A DNA stretch of 64,000 nt from Pseudomonas sp. BN102. GTDB taxonomy: Bacteria; Pseudomonadota; Gammaproteobacteria; Pseudomonadales; Pseudomonadaceae. Numbering within the stretch: position 1 is the first letter of the stretch; each line of letters starts with the position of its first letter. The notes below the pieces were generated by a model. That model was not told the DNA's origin. It worked only from the letters and a program-made list of their open reading frames with translations, and ran no database searches. Location of the stretch: the NCBI RefSeq assembly GCF_029871245.1, contig NZ_SSON01000038.1, positions 1 to 64,000 of the forward strand, written 5' to 3'. The position numbers were made by a program, and so were the translations under genes. Below are positions 1-12,050 of this stretch, piece by piece.

Positions 1-1
1 A

Positions 2-1522
<1,521 letters not shown>

Positions 1523-1613
1523 GGTGTTTCTCCTGGCTCTTGTGTTTGTTGGAGAGAACGCTTGCCTGCTCGCGAGATCGTAAACAGGCTCTCGGTGGCG
1601 TTTGTATCTCCTG

Positions 1614-1629
1614 AGCAAGGCCTGGGCCA
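1614..1629 (-). promoter_or_regulatory. sigma-54 (-24/-12) promoter of the aldehyde dehydrogenase
   Basis: On the minus strand the sequence reads TGGCCCAGGCCTTGCT. This matches the consensus TGGCACG-N4-TTGCW at the invariant GG and GC, with the required 10 bases between them. It lies about 90 bp upstream of the exaC start codon and points towards it. A sigma-54 activator gene is divergent next door, which supports the call. Confidence 0.8.
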
Positions 1630-1718
1630 AAGTGCCAGGAGTGCCGTGCCAGAGCGGTTCTCCGCTCTGTGATGCGGGCGGCCCGCGGTGGGCTGTCGCA
1701 AGCCCGGTACAAACCAGA

Positions 1719-1733
1719 GTGACACTTTGTCAC
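1719..1733. promoter_or_regulatory. candidate upstream activator site (palindrome)
   Basis: Perfect inverted repeat GTGACA-CTT-TGTCAC. It lies about 95 bp upstream of the -24/-12 promoter, a normal distance for a sigma-54 activator site, and 137 bp before the activator's own start codon. Binding by the neighbouring regulator is inferred. The rest of the 347-bp gap (1523-1869) shows no gene. Confidence 0.5.
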
Positions 1734-1869
1734 GCTACTGGCGCGGTGGGTGACCGACCGGTCGGCGGGCCATTGCAAAGGACTGCACGCTGGGGGATGC
1801 TGCGGCGATGCGGGTGCCGCGCCACGGCCCGGGCTGCCTCCCGGAAACCCGCATTGGAGAACAACAACA

Positions 1870-3771
<1,902 letters not shown>

Positions 3772-3786
3772 GGGCTGTTTCACCTC

Positions 3787-4085
3787 GTGGGGCGAATTCG
3801 TTCGCTAACCGGACCGCAGGGCCGGCTTGCGGGCTGGCAGGGGAATGCGCAGCCGCCCCGTAGGTTGGTGCTGAGCCTGCGAAGCTCAACTATCCCGAGC
3901 ACCGAGTTCGTCCTGTTGGGCTTCGCGGAGCTCAGCCCAACCTACGGGCTGCTTCGCCCCTACAGGGTTCGAGTCCTGCCGGTGGGCGCGGGTGTTTCCA
4001 GGGAGCCGTTAATGTAGGGGCGAACTCATTCGCCAAGGACGACGAAGCCGTACCGTAGGTTGGTGCTGAGCCTGCGAAGCCCAAC
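3787..4085. repeat. cluster of extragenic palindromic repeats, two families
   Basis: The 454-bp gap 3772-4225 contains no gene. It holds two copies of a GGGGCGAAtTCATTCGC-type repeat (family A, near 3787 and 4013). It also holds an inverted pair of a CGTAGGTTGGTGCTGAGC-type repeat (family B, 3857-3948) and a further single family B copy (4055-4085). The same families recur elsewhere in the window. They resemble REP/BIME elements. No transposase is nearby. Confidence 0.75.
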
Positions 4086-4127
4086 AATCCCGGGTATCGA
4101 GTTCGCCCAACAGCTCTGCTGCCAATG

Positions 4128-4162
4128 AAAAAGCCCGGCCCCTTTGCGGGGGCCGGGCTTTT
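4128..4162. terminator. bidirectional rho-independent terminator
   Basis: Stem AAAAGCCCGGCCCC / GGGGCCGGGCTTTT with a short loop, flanked by A and T tracts on the two sides. It lies 64 bp beyond the phnX stop codon on the minus strand and also closes transcription entering from the plus-strand activator gene. Confidence 0.85.
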
Positions 4163-4225
4163 GCGTGAACAGGTGCGTGCATCCATGCCCGCCGGGGGAG
4201 GGGCCGACGGCGGACCCCGGTCCAA

Positions 4226-5053
4226 TCAGGCGCCTTGCGGGGTTTCGCCGCGCCTGAGACGGGTGTTGATGTCGTCGATCACCGCCGGCAGGTCGGCGAT
4301 GGTGTCGATCAGGTAGTGCGGGCGAGAGGCTTCGAACATCTGGCCGATGCGCGCACGCTCCTGGTCCAGCTTGTCCTTGGGCAGGGCCTTGTACTGATCA
4401 AAGGTCAGGCCCAGGGCGTTGCCGGAGCAGGTCAGGGCGACGGTCCACATGCCGGCGCTGCGGCCTTCGAGGATGCCCGGCCAGGTGTCGTCGACCTTGA
4501 CGCAGGCGGCGACGTCGTCGATGCCCAGGGCGATCACGTTGGCCAGGGCCTGGGCCGGGTGCGGACGGCCGTTGGGGACTTCGTCGGTGGCGACCACGTG
4601 GTCGGCGACGTAGCCGTTCTCGCGGGCCAATTCCACCACCTGGGCCATGACCACCGCCGGGTAGCCGGAGCAGGAGCCGATCTTCAGGCCCTTGCCGCGC
4701 AGGGTGGCGATGGCGTCGAGGGCGCCGGGAATCAGCGCGGAGTGCACACCGATCTTCTCGATCTGCAGCGGCATGAAACGCTCGTAGATGGCGGTGACGT
4801 CGTCATCGGTGGGCAGGCGGCCGAAGGCGGCGCGGTAGCGCTCGGCGATTGCCGGGATGTCGCAGAGGGTGCGGATGTGGTCCCACTTGCCCATGCCCAT
4901 CGGGCCGCGGGCTTCTTCCAGGGAGACGGCGACGCCGAACTCGGCGAAGGCCTCGACGAAGATTTGGGTCGGTGCGAAGGAACCGAAGTCGACGACGGTG
5001 CCCGCCCAGTCAAGGATCGCGGCTTTGAGTTGAGTGGGTTGCTTGTATTGCAT
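4226..5053 (-). CDS. phnX: phosphonoacetaldehyde hydrolase
   Basis: Cleaves phosphonoacetaldehyde to acetaldehyde and phosphate, the second step of 2-aminoethylphosphonate breakdown. The product is 275 residues, the usual family length. It belongs to the HAD superfamily: the nucleophile segment [14 protein letters not shown] is near the N-terminus, the Schiff-base lysine region is in the cap ([11 protein letters not shown]), and the acidic motif KVDDTWPGI is near the C-terminus. The start MQYKQPTQ is chosen by homology and a GGAG upstream; an upstream in-frame ATG would add 12 atypical residues. The MFS carrier ends 39 bp upstream, so the two are probably co-transcribed. Confidence 0.95.
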   Translation of the reverse strand: MQYKQPTQLKAAILDWAGTVVDFGSFAPTQIFVEAFAEFGVAVSLEEARGPMGMGKWDHIRTLCDIPAIAERYRAAFGRLPTDDDVTAIYERFMPLQIEKIGVHSALIPGALDAIATLRGKGLKIGSCSGYPAVVMAQVVELARENGYVADHVVATDEVPNGRPHPAQALANVIALGIDDVAACVKVDDTWPGILEGRSAGMWTVALTCSGNALGLTFDQYKALPKDKLDQERARIGQMFEASRPHYLIDTIADLPAVIDDINTRLRRGETPQGA

Positions 5054-5092
5054 GGCGATGGCTCCAGCGGATTGCGAGTTGGGAAACAAGTT

Positions 5093-6433
5093 TCAGGACT
5101 TGGCGCCGGCCAAGGCCGGTTGTCCGGTTGTCGGGAAGGGTTCCGGTGCTTTCAGGGTTTGCGGGCGGCTGTTCCAGAAGGGCGCCAGCATCAGGCTGGC
5201 CAGCAATGCTGCGACGGTGAACACGATGAATACGGTGACGGTGTCGAAGTAGCCCGGCAGCAGGCCGCCGAGGATGGCGCCTATCGAGCCGCAGCCGTTG
5301 ACGAAGCCCGCTGCGGTGCCGGCGCCGTCCTGGGTGCCGAAGTCGATGGCGGCCGAGCCGCTGATCATCGAGTCCGGCCCGTAGAGGGTCATGCCCATCA
5401 TGAACAGCAGGCCGACCACCAGGTACAGGCTGCCGCTCTGCATGGCCGGGACGAACAGCGCCAGGCAGGCGGTGAGGGCGACCAGGCTGAGCACGCAGGC
5501 CGGCATGCGGCGGGCGCCGAACAGTTTGTCGGAGGCATAGCCGATCAGGATGGGACCCACCAGGCCGGCCAGTTCGAAGGCGGTGGGCACTATGGCCGAG
5601 GCCACTTTGCCGATGGCCGGCATGCGTTCGTAGATGATCACCGGGCCCCACAGTAGGATGGCGTAGCGCGCGGGCTTGAGCAGGAAGTAGGCGAGGCCGA
5701 GGACCAGCACGGTGCGGTTCTTCAGCACCTTGCGCAGGGCGTTCCAGTGGCCTTCGTGTGGCGTGTTGACCTTCTCCTGGGGAGTGGTCTCGACTTCCAC
5801 CGGCGGCAGGCCGACGTCCTGCGGACGATTGCGCTGGAGCAGGAAGAACAGGACGGCCACCACCAGCACGACCACGGCGGATGACATGAATGCCATGCGC
5901 CAGTCGTGCGACACCTCGTAGGCCCACCAGCCGGCGAAGGGCGTGGCGACCAGGCCGCCGAAGGCGTAGCAGGTGCTCCAGTAGCCCAGTACGCGGCCGC
6001 GTTCGCGGGTGGCGAAGAAGCTGCCAATGTTCTTGCACAGCCCCGACCAGCCGGTGGACTGGGCCAGGCCCTGGACCAGCATGCAGGTGACGAAGATCGG
6101 CAGGGTGGCGAAGGTGCCCATGACCATGGCCGCGAGGGCCGAGACCACCAAGCCGCCGAGGACCACCATGCGCGGGCCGAAACGGTCGGCGAATATGCCC
6201 CAGGTGAACTGGCCCACGGCGTAGGCGGCCAGGTAGATGGCATCGAGGTTGGCCATCATGGCCTTGTCGAGTTCGAAGCTCGGGTCTTCACCGATGCCAA
6301 GCTTGGCGACCGAGAAGGCTTTCCGGGTGAAGTAGAAGGCGGCGTAGGCCAGCCAGGTGATGAGGAAGATCTGTACGCGCCAGCGCTGGAGGGATTTCCA
6401 GCCGCTGCCGAAGGCACCTGCGTTGTTGTTCAT
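5093..6433 (-). CDS. MFS transporter of the OPA (GlpT-like) type, probable phosphonate importer
   Basis: The 446-residue membrane protein has about 12 hydrophobic segments split by a charged central loop (near RNRPQDVGLPPVEVETTPQEK). The opening WRVQIFLITWLAYAAFYFTRK is typical of the organophosphate:phosphate antiporter branch (GlpT, UhpT). It lies between phnW and phnX, so import of 2-aminoethylphosphonate or a related phosphonate is the obvious inference; the substrate cannot be read from sequence. The start MNNNAG is preceded by a GGGGTCAG stretch. A structured terminator-like element sits between it and phnW, so it may have its own promoter or be expressed by read-through. Confidence 0.85.
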   Translation of the reverse strand: MNNNAGAFGSGWKSLQRWRVQIFLITWLAYAAFYFTRKAFSVAKLGIGEDPSFELDKAMMANLDAIYLAAYAVGQFTWGIFADRFGPRMVVLGGLVVSALAAMVMGTFATLPIFVTCMLVQGLAQSTGWSGLCKNIGSFFATRERGRVLGYWSTCYAFGGLVATPFAGWWAYEVSHDWRMAFMSSAVVVLVVAVLFFLLQRNRPQDVGLPPVEVETTPQEKVNTPHEGHWNALRKVLKNRTVLVLGLAYFLLKPARYAILLWGPVIIYERMPAIGKVASAIVPTAFELAGLVGPILIGYASDKLFGARRMPACVLSLVALTACLALFVPAMQSGSLYLVVGLLFMMGMTLYGPDSMISGSAAIDFGTQDGAGTAAGFVNGCGSIGAILGGLLPGYFDTVTVFIVFTVAALLASLMLAPFWNSRPQTLKAPEPFPTTGQPALAGAKS

Positions 6434-6631
6434 GATTCTGACCCCGTGTGGGTATGCCGGACAGTGCAACTAGGGAGGTTGTTTTTGTTTTCAGTACTGC
6501 TGGGCTGTCTAAACGCACGGCCTTGGTCAGATGGCAGCGGTCGTGGCGTCAGGCGGATTGGATGAGGTTCTGTGCTACTGAGGCTCCCTGCCCGGCATTT
6601 CCGAGCGGTCGGTTTACTACAGAGATGTTTC

Positions 6632-6700
6632 AGAAAAAGGTCACCACACCACGACCCCGCCACCCGCAGCGGGAACCGTCTCAGGACGGCGGGTGACCTT
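6632..6700 (-). terminator. multi-stem terminator or attenuator between phnW and the MFS gene
   Basis: On the minus strand, downstream of phnW, the outer stem AAGGTCACC / GGTGACCTT encloses two smaller hairpins (CCGTC-CTGA-GACGG and CCCGC-T-GCGGG). The right arm runs into a T5 tract. The shape is that of a branched terminator. It may separate phnW from the downstream carrier and phnX, or work as an attenuator in their leader. The rest of the 287-bp gap shows no gene. Confidence 0.6.
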
Positions 6701-6720
6701 GAATGGGTCGAGGTGTCGAC

Positions 6721-7890
6721 TCAGGCGACCGCTTGCTTCATCTCCACGCCCATTACCTCGAGGGCGTCGGCGATGGCGCGCAGCAGTTGGCGGACGATGT
6801 GTTCGTCGATCTGCCCGATGCAGCCGATGCGGAAGCTCTCGGCCACGGTCAACTTGCCCGGGTAGATGACGAATTGGCGGGCCTTGAGCTCCTCGTAGAA
6901 GCGCTTGAACTCGAAGTTCGGGTGCTCCGGGCTGAAGAAAGTGGTGATGATCGGCGACAGCCAGCGGTCTTCCAGCAGGGTCTGGAAGCCCAGGTCGCGC
7001 ATGCCGGCCACCAGTACGTCGCGGTTGCGGCTGTAGCGCGCCAGGCGACCCGGGACACCGCCCTCGGCGGCGTGCTGTTCCAGGGCAGCGCGGAAGGCCA
7101 CCACGCTGTGGGTCGGCGGGGTGAAGCGCCATTGGCCGGTGCGCTCCATGTAGACCCACTGCTCATAGATATCCAAGGCCAGGGAATGGGCGCGGCCCTT
7201 GGCGGCTTCCAGCAGGGAGCGACGGATGATCACGAAACCGAAGCCGGGGATGCCTTCGATGCACTTGTTGGCCGAGGACACCAGCACGTCGAAAGCCACT
7301 TCATTCACAGTCAGCGGCACGGCGCCGAAGGAACTCATGGCGTCGACGATCAGGCTCTTGCCATGGGCTTTCACCACATCGGCAATTTCTCGCAGCGGGT
7401 TGAGGATGCCGGAGCTGGTCTCGCAGTGGACCAGGAACACGTTGGTCACATCCGGGTTGGCCTTGAGAAGGGCATCCACTTCTTCTGGCTGCGGCGGCAG
7501 GTAGTCGCCCTTGTCCAGGGTGATGTAGGCGCGGCCGAGATAGTCCAGGGTCTTGGCGGCGCGCTGACCATAGGCACCGTTCATCAGGATCAGGCACTTG
7601 CCGTCGCGGGGGATGGCGGTGGCCAAGGCGGCCTCTACCGAGAAGCTGCCGCTGCCTTGCAGCGGTACGCAGGCGAAGCTGTCGTCGTGCACGCCGGCCA
7701 TGGACAGCAGCTCCTGGCGGACTTCGGCGGTGACCAGGTTGAAGGCGCCATCCCAGGAGCCCCAGTCGCGCAGCATGGCTTCCTTGGTGGCCTTGGAGGT
7801 GGTCAGCGGGCCGGGGGTCAGCAGGTAGGGCTCGCCCAGGGCGGGCGCGGCCAGGGGCTGGTTGGATGTGGGGAATTCTGCTTTGGTCAT
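6721..7890 (-). CDS. phnW: 2-aminoethylphosphonate--pyruvate aminotransferase
   Basis: Transfers the amino group of 2-aminoethylphosphonate to pyruvate, giving phosphonoacetaldehyde for PhnX and L-alanine. The 389-residue product is a class V PLP aminotransferase. The N-terminal [10 protein letters not shown] segment is diagnostic of the family, and the PLP lysine lies in [16 protein letters not shown]. The start MTKAEFP is supported by GGAG eight bases upstream. It is the promoter-proximal gene of the catabolic module and is divergent from the LysR regulator. Confidence 0.96.
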   Translation of the reverse strand: MTKAEFPTSNQPLAAPALGEPYLLTPGPLTTSKATKEAMLRDWGSWDGAFNLVTAEVRQELLSMAGVHDDSFACVPLQGSGSFSVEAALATAIPRDGKCLILMNGAYGQRAAKTLDYLGRAYITLDKGDYLPPQPEEVDALLKANPDVTNVFLVHCETSSGILNPLREIADVVKAHGKSLIVDAMSSFGAVPLTVNEVAFDVLVSSANKCIEGIPGFGFVIIRRSLLEAAKGRAHSLALDIYEQWVYMERTGQWRFTPPTHSVVAFRAALEQHAAEGGVPGRLARYSRNRDVLVAGMRDLGFQTLLEDRWLSPIITTFFSPEHPNFEFKRFYEELKARQFVIYPGKLTVAESFRIGCIGQIDEHIVRQLLRAIADALEVMGVEMKQAVA

Positions 7891-7948
7891 GATCGTCTCC
7901 AGCGGCGTTGTTCTGGTGAGGGCGCGTTGCGTTGGAGAGATCAAAACA

Positions 7949-7993
7949 ATTTCGTAGAAATAAAAAAAATCGATTTATAGTATTTCAAAAATA
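7949..7993. promoter_or_regulatory. paired palindromes, candidate LysR operator for phnW/lysR
   Basis: Two 13-bp palindromes lie in an unusually AT-rich stretch between phnW and lysR: ATTTC-GTA-GAAAT (7949-7961) and TATTT-CAA-AAATA (7981-7993). Their centres are 32 bp apart, about three helical turns. This fits the two-site binding of a LysR tetramer at a divergent promoter. Function is inferred from position and symmetry. Confidence 0.55.
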
Positions 7994-8023
7994 ACTTGAG
8001 CTTATTTATCGAGGAGTGGACAG

Positions 8024-8896
8024 ATGGCGGTTTCCCAGGCGCAGCTCAAGGCCTTCCACGCCGTGGCGGTGCACGGCAATTTCACCCGTGCGGCCGAGGC
8101 CCTGTTCCTCAGCCAGCCGGCGGTTTCCGACCAGGTGCGCAAGCTGGAAGAGCGCTTCGGCATCCTGCTGTTCAACCGCAACAAGCGTTCGGTGCAGTTG
8201 ACCGACCTCGGCGAGCGCCTCCTGGCCATCACCCAGCGCCTTTTCGCAGCAGAGGCCGAGGCCCAGGAGCTGCTTTCCACGTCGCGGGCGCTGGAGACCG
8301 GCAGCCTGACCCTGGCGGTGGACTCGCCGGTGCACCTCCTGGGGCATATCGCGCGCTTCTGCGAGCGCTATCCGGGCATCCGCGTGAGCCTGGTCACCGG
8401 CAACAGCGACGAGTGCCTGCGCCGGCTGCAGGAGTACAAGGCGGACTTCGCCCTGCTCGGTCGGGTGGTGGAAGACGACAGCCTGATCACCCACGTGCTG
8501 AGCAGCGATCCGCTGGTGGCTTTCGTCGCCCACTCGCACCCCTGGGCGGCGCGCGAGTCGATCGTCCTCGCCGACCTGAAGGACATGCCCATGGTGCTGC
8601 GCGAGCGCGGCTCCATGACCCGTCAGATACTGGAGGACGAGATGAAGCGCGCCGGCCTCCTCATACGTCCGGCCATCGAGGTGGAGGGCCGCGAGGCGAC
8701 CTTCGAGATGGTCGCCGCGGGGCTTGGCGTCGGCCTGGTGTCGGCAGCGGAGGTGGGGGCCAGTGCCAATGTGCATGTGCTGCCGGTCCGCGACTGCCTG
8801 CAGCGCATGACCGAAACCCTGGTGTGCCTGCGGGAGCAGGGCTCGCGGCGGATCATCGAGACCTTTTTCGAAATCGTGAGGTCGAACGGCCGATAA
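8024..8896 (+). CDS. LysR-family regulator of aminoethylphosphonate catabolism
   Basis: 290 residues. The N-terminal winged helix-turn-helix covers about 1-60 (FHAVAVHGNFTRAAEALFLSQPAVSDQVRKLE), followed by a LysR substrate-binding domain. It belongs to the subfamily found beside phnWX (TIGR03339-like, assigned from context and sequence feel). The start codon follows GAGGAG. It is transcribed away from phnW across a 133-bp AT-rich gap, so it probably controls both itself and the phn genes with AEP or a metabolite as inducer. Confidence 0.9.
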   Translation: MAVSQAQLKAFHAVAVHGNFTRAAEALFLSQPAVSDQVRKLEERFGILLFNRNKRSVQLTDLGERLLAITQRLFAAEAEAQELLSTSRALETGSLTLAVDSPVHLLGHIARFCERYPGIRVSLVTGNSDECLRRLQEYKADFALLGRVVEDDSLITHVLSSDPLVAFVAHSHPWAARESIVLADLKDMPMVLRERGSMTRQILEDEMKRAGLLIRPAIEVEGREATFEMVAAGLGVGLVSAAEVGASANVHVLPVRDCLQRMTETLVCLREQGSRRIIETFFEIVRSNGR

Positions 8897-8913
8897 GGGG
8901 CTTGCCGTTTCCT

Positions 8914-9003
8914 TGTGGGGGCGAATTCATTCGCAAAGGGACGCGCAGCGGTCCCTCGCTTACCGAACCTTCGGTCCGGTTAGCGAATGAATTCGCCCCC
9001 ACA
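8914..9003. repeat. inverted pair of family A extragenic repeats
   Basis: The arms (8914-8934 and 8983-9003) are perfect 21-bp reverse complements of type TGTGGGGGCGAATTCATTCGC. They enclose a spacer with its own short hairpin (CCGAACCTTCGG region). It lies just after the LysR stop codon and may act as a transcription barrier. Confidence 0.8.
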
Positions 9004-9108
9004 GTAGAGCCGACCGCGCCAGTGGTTGAACCATAGGGCCGACAGGGCCGCTGTGCTAACCTGCGTCAAGTTTTTTCCGGGCCGGGCGGCCCGTTTCAGA
9101 GGTCATCC

Positions 9109-10461
9109 ATGCATATCCACATCCTCGGCATCTGCGGCACCTTCATGGGTTCGCTGGCGGTGCTGGCCAAGGAACTTGGCCACCGTGTCACCGGCTCCGA
9201 CGCCAATGTCTACCCGCCCATGAGTACCCAGCTCGAAGCCCAGGGGATCGAGCTGATGCAGGGTTACGATCCGGCGCACCTCGATCCGGCGCCGGACCTG
9301 GTGGTGGTCGGCAACGCCCTGTCCCGCGGCAACCCTGCGGTGGAGCATGTGCTGAACAAGGGCCTGCCCTATGTCTCCGGCCCGCAGTGGCTGGCCGACC
9401 ATGTGCTGCAGGGGCGCTGGGTATTGGCGGTGGCCGGTACCCACGGCAAGACCACAACCACCAGCATGCTGGCCTGGGTGCTGGAACATGCCGGCATGAG
9501 TCCGGGTTTCCTGATTGGTGGCGTACCGCAGAATTTCGGTGTTTCCGCGCGCCTGGGCGGTACGCCCTTTTTCGTGGTGGAGGCCGACGAGTACGACAGC
9601 GCCTTCTTCGACAAGCGTTCGAAGTTCGTCCACTATCGGCCGCGCACCGCCATCCTCAACAACCTGGAATTCGACCACGCGGATATCTTCCCCGACCTCG
9701 CATCCATCGAGCGGCAATTCCATCACCTGGTTCGCACCATTCCCGGTGAAGGCCTGATCATCCATCCCACTTCCGAAACTGCGCTTACGCGCGTGCTGGA
9801 GATGGGCTGCTGGACCCCGGTGCAGACCACCGGCGAAGGCGGTCAGTGGCAGGCGCGCCTGCTGGCCGAGGACGGCTCGCGCTTCGAGGTGCTGTTCGAA
9901 GGTGCGGTCACCGGTACGGTGGACTGGGAGCTGACCGGCCAGCACAACGTCGCCAACGCCCTGGCCACTCTGGCTGCCGCCCGCCATGTGGGCGTGGTGC
10001 CGGAGCTGGGTGTCGCCGCGCTCTGCGCCTTCAAGAGCGTCAAGCGGCGCATGGAGAAGGTGGCCGAAGTGAACGGCGTGACCATCTACGACGACTTCGC
10101 CCATCACCCGACCGCCATCGCCACCACCCTCGACGGCCTGCGCAAGCGCGTGGGCGATGCGCCCGTGGTGGCGGTGATCGAACCGCGCTCCAACTCGATG
10201 AAGCTCGGCGCCCACCGCGACGGCCTGCCGGAATCGGTGAAGCTGGCCGACCAGGTGTTCTGGTACGCGCCGCCGAACCTCGGCTGGGACCTGGCCGCCA
10301 CTGCCATCGCCTGCCCGGTGCCGGCGCAGGTCTGCACCTCGCTGGAGAGCATCATCGCCGAGGTCAAGGCCCTGGCCCGACCCGGCACCCAGGTGGTGAT
10401 CATGAGCAACGGCGGTTTCGGCGGCCTGCACGGCAAGCTGGCCAAGGCCCTGGAAGACTGA
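9109..10461 (+). CDS. mpl: UDP-N-acetylmuramate:L-Ala-gamma-D-Glu-meso-DAP ligase
   Basis: Peptidoglycan recycling ligase: joins the recovered murein tripeptide to UDP-MurNAc in the cytoplasm. The 450-residue product has the Mur ligase layout: the N-terminal UDP-binding fold ([22 protein letters not shown]), the ATP P-loop [11 protein letters not shown], the [17 protein letters not shown] segment typical of Mpl, and a C-terminal Mur domain ([11 protein letters not shown]). It heads a short operon with ubiX 11 bp downstream. Confidence 0.97.
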   Translation: MHIHILGICGTFMGSLAVLAKELGHRVTGSDANVYPPMSTQLEAQGIELMQGYDPAHLDPAPDLVVVGNALSRGNPAVEHVLNKGLPYVSGPQWLADHVLQGRWVLAVAGTHGKTTTTSMLAWVLEHAGMSPGFLIGGVPQNFGVSARLGGTPFFVVEADEYDSAFFDKRSKFVHYRPRTAILNNLEFDHADIFPDLASIERQFHHLVRTIPGEGLIIHPTSETALTRVLEMGCWTPVQTTGEGGQWQARLLAEDGSRFEVLFEGAVTGTVDWELTGQHNVANALATLAAARHVGVVPELGVAALCAFKSVKRRMEKVAEVNGVTIYDDFAHHPTAIATTLDGLRKRVGDAPVVAVIEPRSNSMKLGAHRDGLPESVKLADQVFWYAPPNLGWDLAATAIACPVPAQVCTSLESIIAEVKALARPGTQVVIMSNGGFGGLHGKLAKALED

Positions 10462-10472
10462 GGAGGCAGCAG

Positions 10473-11102
10473 ATGAACGGACCCGCACGCGTCACCCTGG
10501 CGATGACCGGCGCCTCGGGCGCGCAATACGGCCTGCGCCTGCTGGACTGCCTGGTGCAGGAAGACCGTGAGGTGCACTTCATGATCTCCAAGGCCGCCCA
10601 GCTGGTGATGGCCACCGAGACGGACGTCACCCTGCCGGCCAAGCCCCAGGCGATGCAGATTTTCCTCAGCGAATACACCGGCGCGGCGCCGGGGCAGATC
10701 CGCGTCTACGGCAAGGAAGACTGGATGGCGCCAGTGGCCTCGGGCTCCGGCGCGCCGGGGGCCATGGTGGTGGTGCCCTGTTCCACCGGCACGCTTTCGG
10801 CCATCGCCTGCGGCGCCTGCAACAACCTGATCGAACGCGCCGCCGACGTGGCGCTGAAAGAGCGCCGCCAACTGATCCTGGTGCTGCGCGAGGCGCCTTA
10901 TTCGAGCATCCACCTGGAGAACATGCTCAAGCTCTCCAACCTTGGCGCAGTGATTGTGCCGGCCTCGCCGGGCTTCTATCACCAGCCGCAGACCATCGAC
11001 GACCTGGTGGACTTCGTGGTGGCGCGCATCCTCAACCTGCTGGACATCCCGCAAGACATGCTGCCGCGTTGGGGCGAGCATCACCTGGGTGTCGATGAGT
11101 AA
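10473..11102 (+). CDS. ubiX: flavin prenyltransferase UbiX
   Basis: Makes prenylated FMN, the cofactor of the UbiD decarboxylase in ubiquinone synthesis. 209 residues. The N-terminal flavoprotein motif [17 protein letters not shown] and the [27 protein letters not shown] and LREAPYS segments are characteristic. The ATG follows AGGAGG at good spacing, 11 bp after mpl. The last codons overlap the next lipoprotein gene by 8 bp. Confidence 0.96.
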   Translation: MNGPARVTLAMTGASGAQYGLRLLDCLVQEDREVHFMISKAAQLVMATETDVTLPAKPQAMQIFLSEYTGAAPGQIRVYGKEDWMAPVASGSGAPGAMVVVPCSTGTLSAIACGACNNLIERAADVALKERRQLILVLREAPYSSIHLENMLKLSNLGAVIVPASPGFYHQPQTIDDLVDFVVARILNLLDIPQDMLPRWGEHHLGVDE

Positions 11103-11385
11103 GGGCCTGGCCGCGGTCCTGCTGGCGCTGGGCCTGTTGCAGGGCTGCGCCAGCGTCGGCACCCTCAATGCCGCCAAGCCGGGGGCGCCGATCATCTATT
11201 CCGGAACCCGCCTGGACTGGTATTCGCTGAATGGCGGCTGCTGCCCCATGGACCGTTTCGGCGTCGAGGCACCGCGCTATCCGGGCCTCGATCTGCCGGC
11301 CAGCGCACTGCTGGATACCCTGCTGCTGCCCTTTGCGGTGGCGGCGGAGCTGGGGGTGGGGCTGGGTGTCAGCGGCGGGTATTGA
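11095..11385 (+). CDS. YceK/YidQ-family small lipoprotein
   Basis: 96-residue lipoprotein. The signal peptide [18 protein letters not shown] ends in a lipobox with the modified cysteine at residue 18. The mature part ([11 protein letters not shown], then [21 protein letters not shown]) resembles the YceK/DUF1375 family. The start lies inside the end of ubiX (8-bp overlap), so translation is probably coupled. Function unknown; the envelope location is inferred from the lipobox. Confidence 0.8.
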   Translation: MSKGLAAVLLALGLLQGCASVGTLNAAKPGAPIIYSGTRLDWYSLNGGCCPMDRFGVEAPRYPGLDLPASALLDTLLLPFAVAAELGVGLGVSGGY

Positions 11386-11399
11386 GGTGACCCTCAACC

Positions 11400-11497
11400 T
11401 GTAGGGGCGAATTCATTCGCCAAGGAGGCCGCAGGTCTGCCAATGGACGCCTTTGGGGGCAGCTGCGCTGCCCTTGGCGAATGAATTCGCCCCTACA
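11400..11497. repeat. inverted pair of family A extragenic repeats
   Basis: Arms of about 26 bp (TGTAGGGGCGAATTCATTCG type and its complement) flank a 46-bp spacer. It fills the gap between the convergent lipoprotein and ybaK genes and probably marks the 3' ends of both transcripts. Confidence 0.8.
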
Positions 11498-11510
11498 ACA
11501 AGAGCGCCCT

Positions 11511-11978
11511 TCAAGCCGGTTCCTGGCAAACATCCACCCATTTCGCCTCCACCAGCTCGGCCATGCGCTCAGGGGTGATGCGCACCGCGCTATGGGTGGC
11601 GCCGGCCGCCGGCACCACTTCGTCGAAGGCTTGCAGGGAGCGGTCGCAGTAGACGGGCAGGGCAGTGGCCAGACCGAAGGGGCAGACGCCGCCTACCGGG
11701 TGGCTGGTCAGGGCTTCCACCGTCTCGGCATCCAGCATCTTGGCCTTGGCGCCGAAGGTTTCCTTGAACTTGCGGTTGTCGATGCGCGCGTCGCCCCGCG
11801 CCACCACCAGCACGGCATCCTCGCCGACGCGGAAGGCCAGGGTCTTGGCGATGCGGCCAGGCTCCACGCCATGGGCCTCGGCGGCCAGGGCCACGGTCGC
11901 GGTGCTGGTCTGCAGTTCGATGATGTCGATCTCGGGCGCCCTCCCGGCGAAGAAGGCGCGTACCGAATCAAGGCTCAT
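11511..11978 (-). CDS. YbaK/ProX-type aminoacyl-tRNA deacylase
   Basis: 155 residues, a stand-alone YbaK/aminoacyl-tRNA editing domain that hydrolyses mischarged tRNA (Cys-tRNAPro or Ala-tRNAPro in characterised relatives). Family marks are IAKTLAFRVGEDAVLVVARGD with the conserved lysine and the HPVGGVCPFGL glycine loop. The start MSLDSVRAFF is chosen because AAGGA lies at the right distance; an ATG six codons upstream is possible. Exact tRNA substrate not resolvable from sequence. Confidence 0.88.
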   Translation of the reverse strand: MSLDSVRAFFAGRAPEIDIIELQTSTATVALAAEAHGVEPGRIAKTLAFRVGEDAVLVVARGDARIDNRKFKETFGAKAKMLDAETVEALTSHPVGGVCPFGLATALPVYCDRSLQAFDEVVPAAGATHSAVRITPERMAELVEAKWVDVCQEPA

Positions 11979-12050
11979 TGTCGATTCCTTTGTCAAAGGC
12001 CGAATCGTTATTCAGCCGTCGACCCGGCGTCAGCCGGGCCACCATCTGTA

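Noticed and set aside
1632-1655. TGGCAC motifs near the exaC promoter as alternative -24 elements
   Set aside because: The distance to any GC of a -12 element is wrong; only 1614-1629 has correct 10-base spacing.
8914-9003. Perfect 21-bp inverted repeats as an insertion-sequence remnant
   Set aside because: The same element recurs in several gene gaps with different spacers and no transposase or target duplication, so it is an extragenic repeat.
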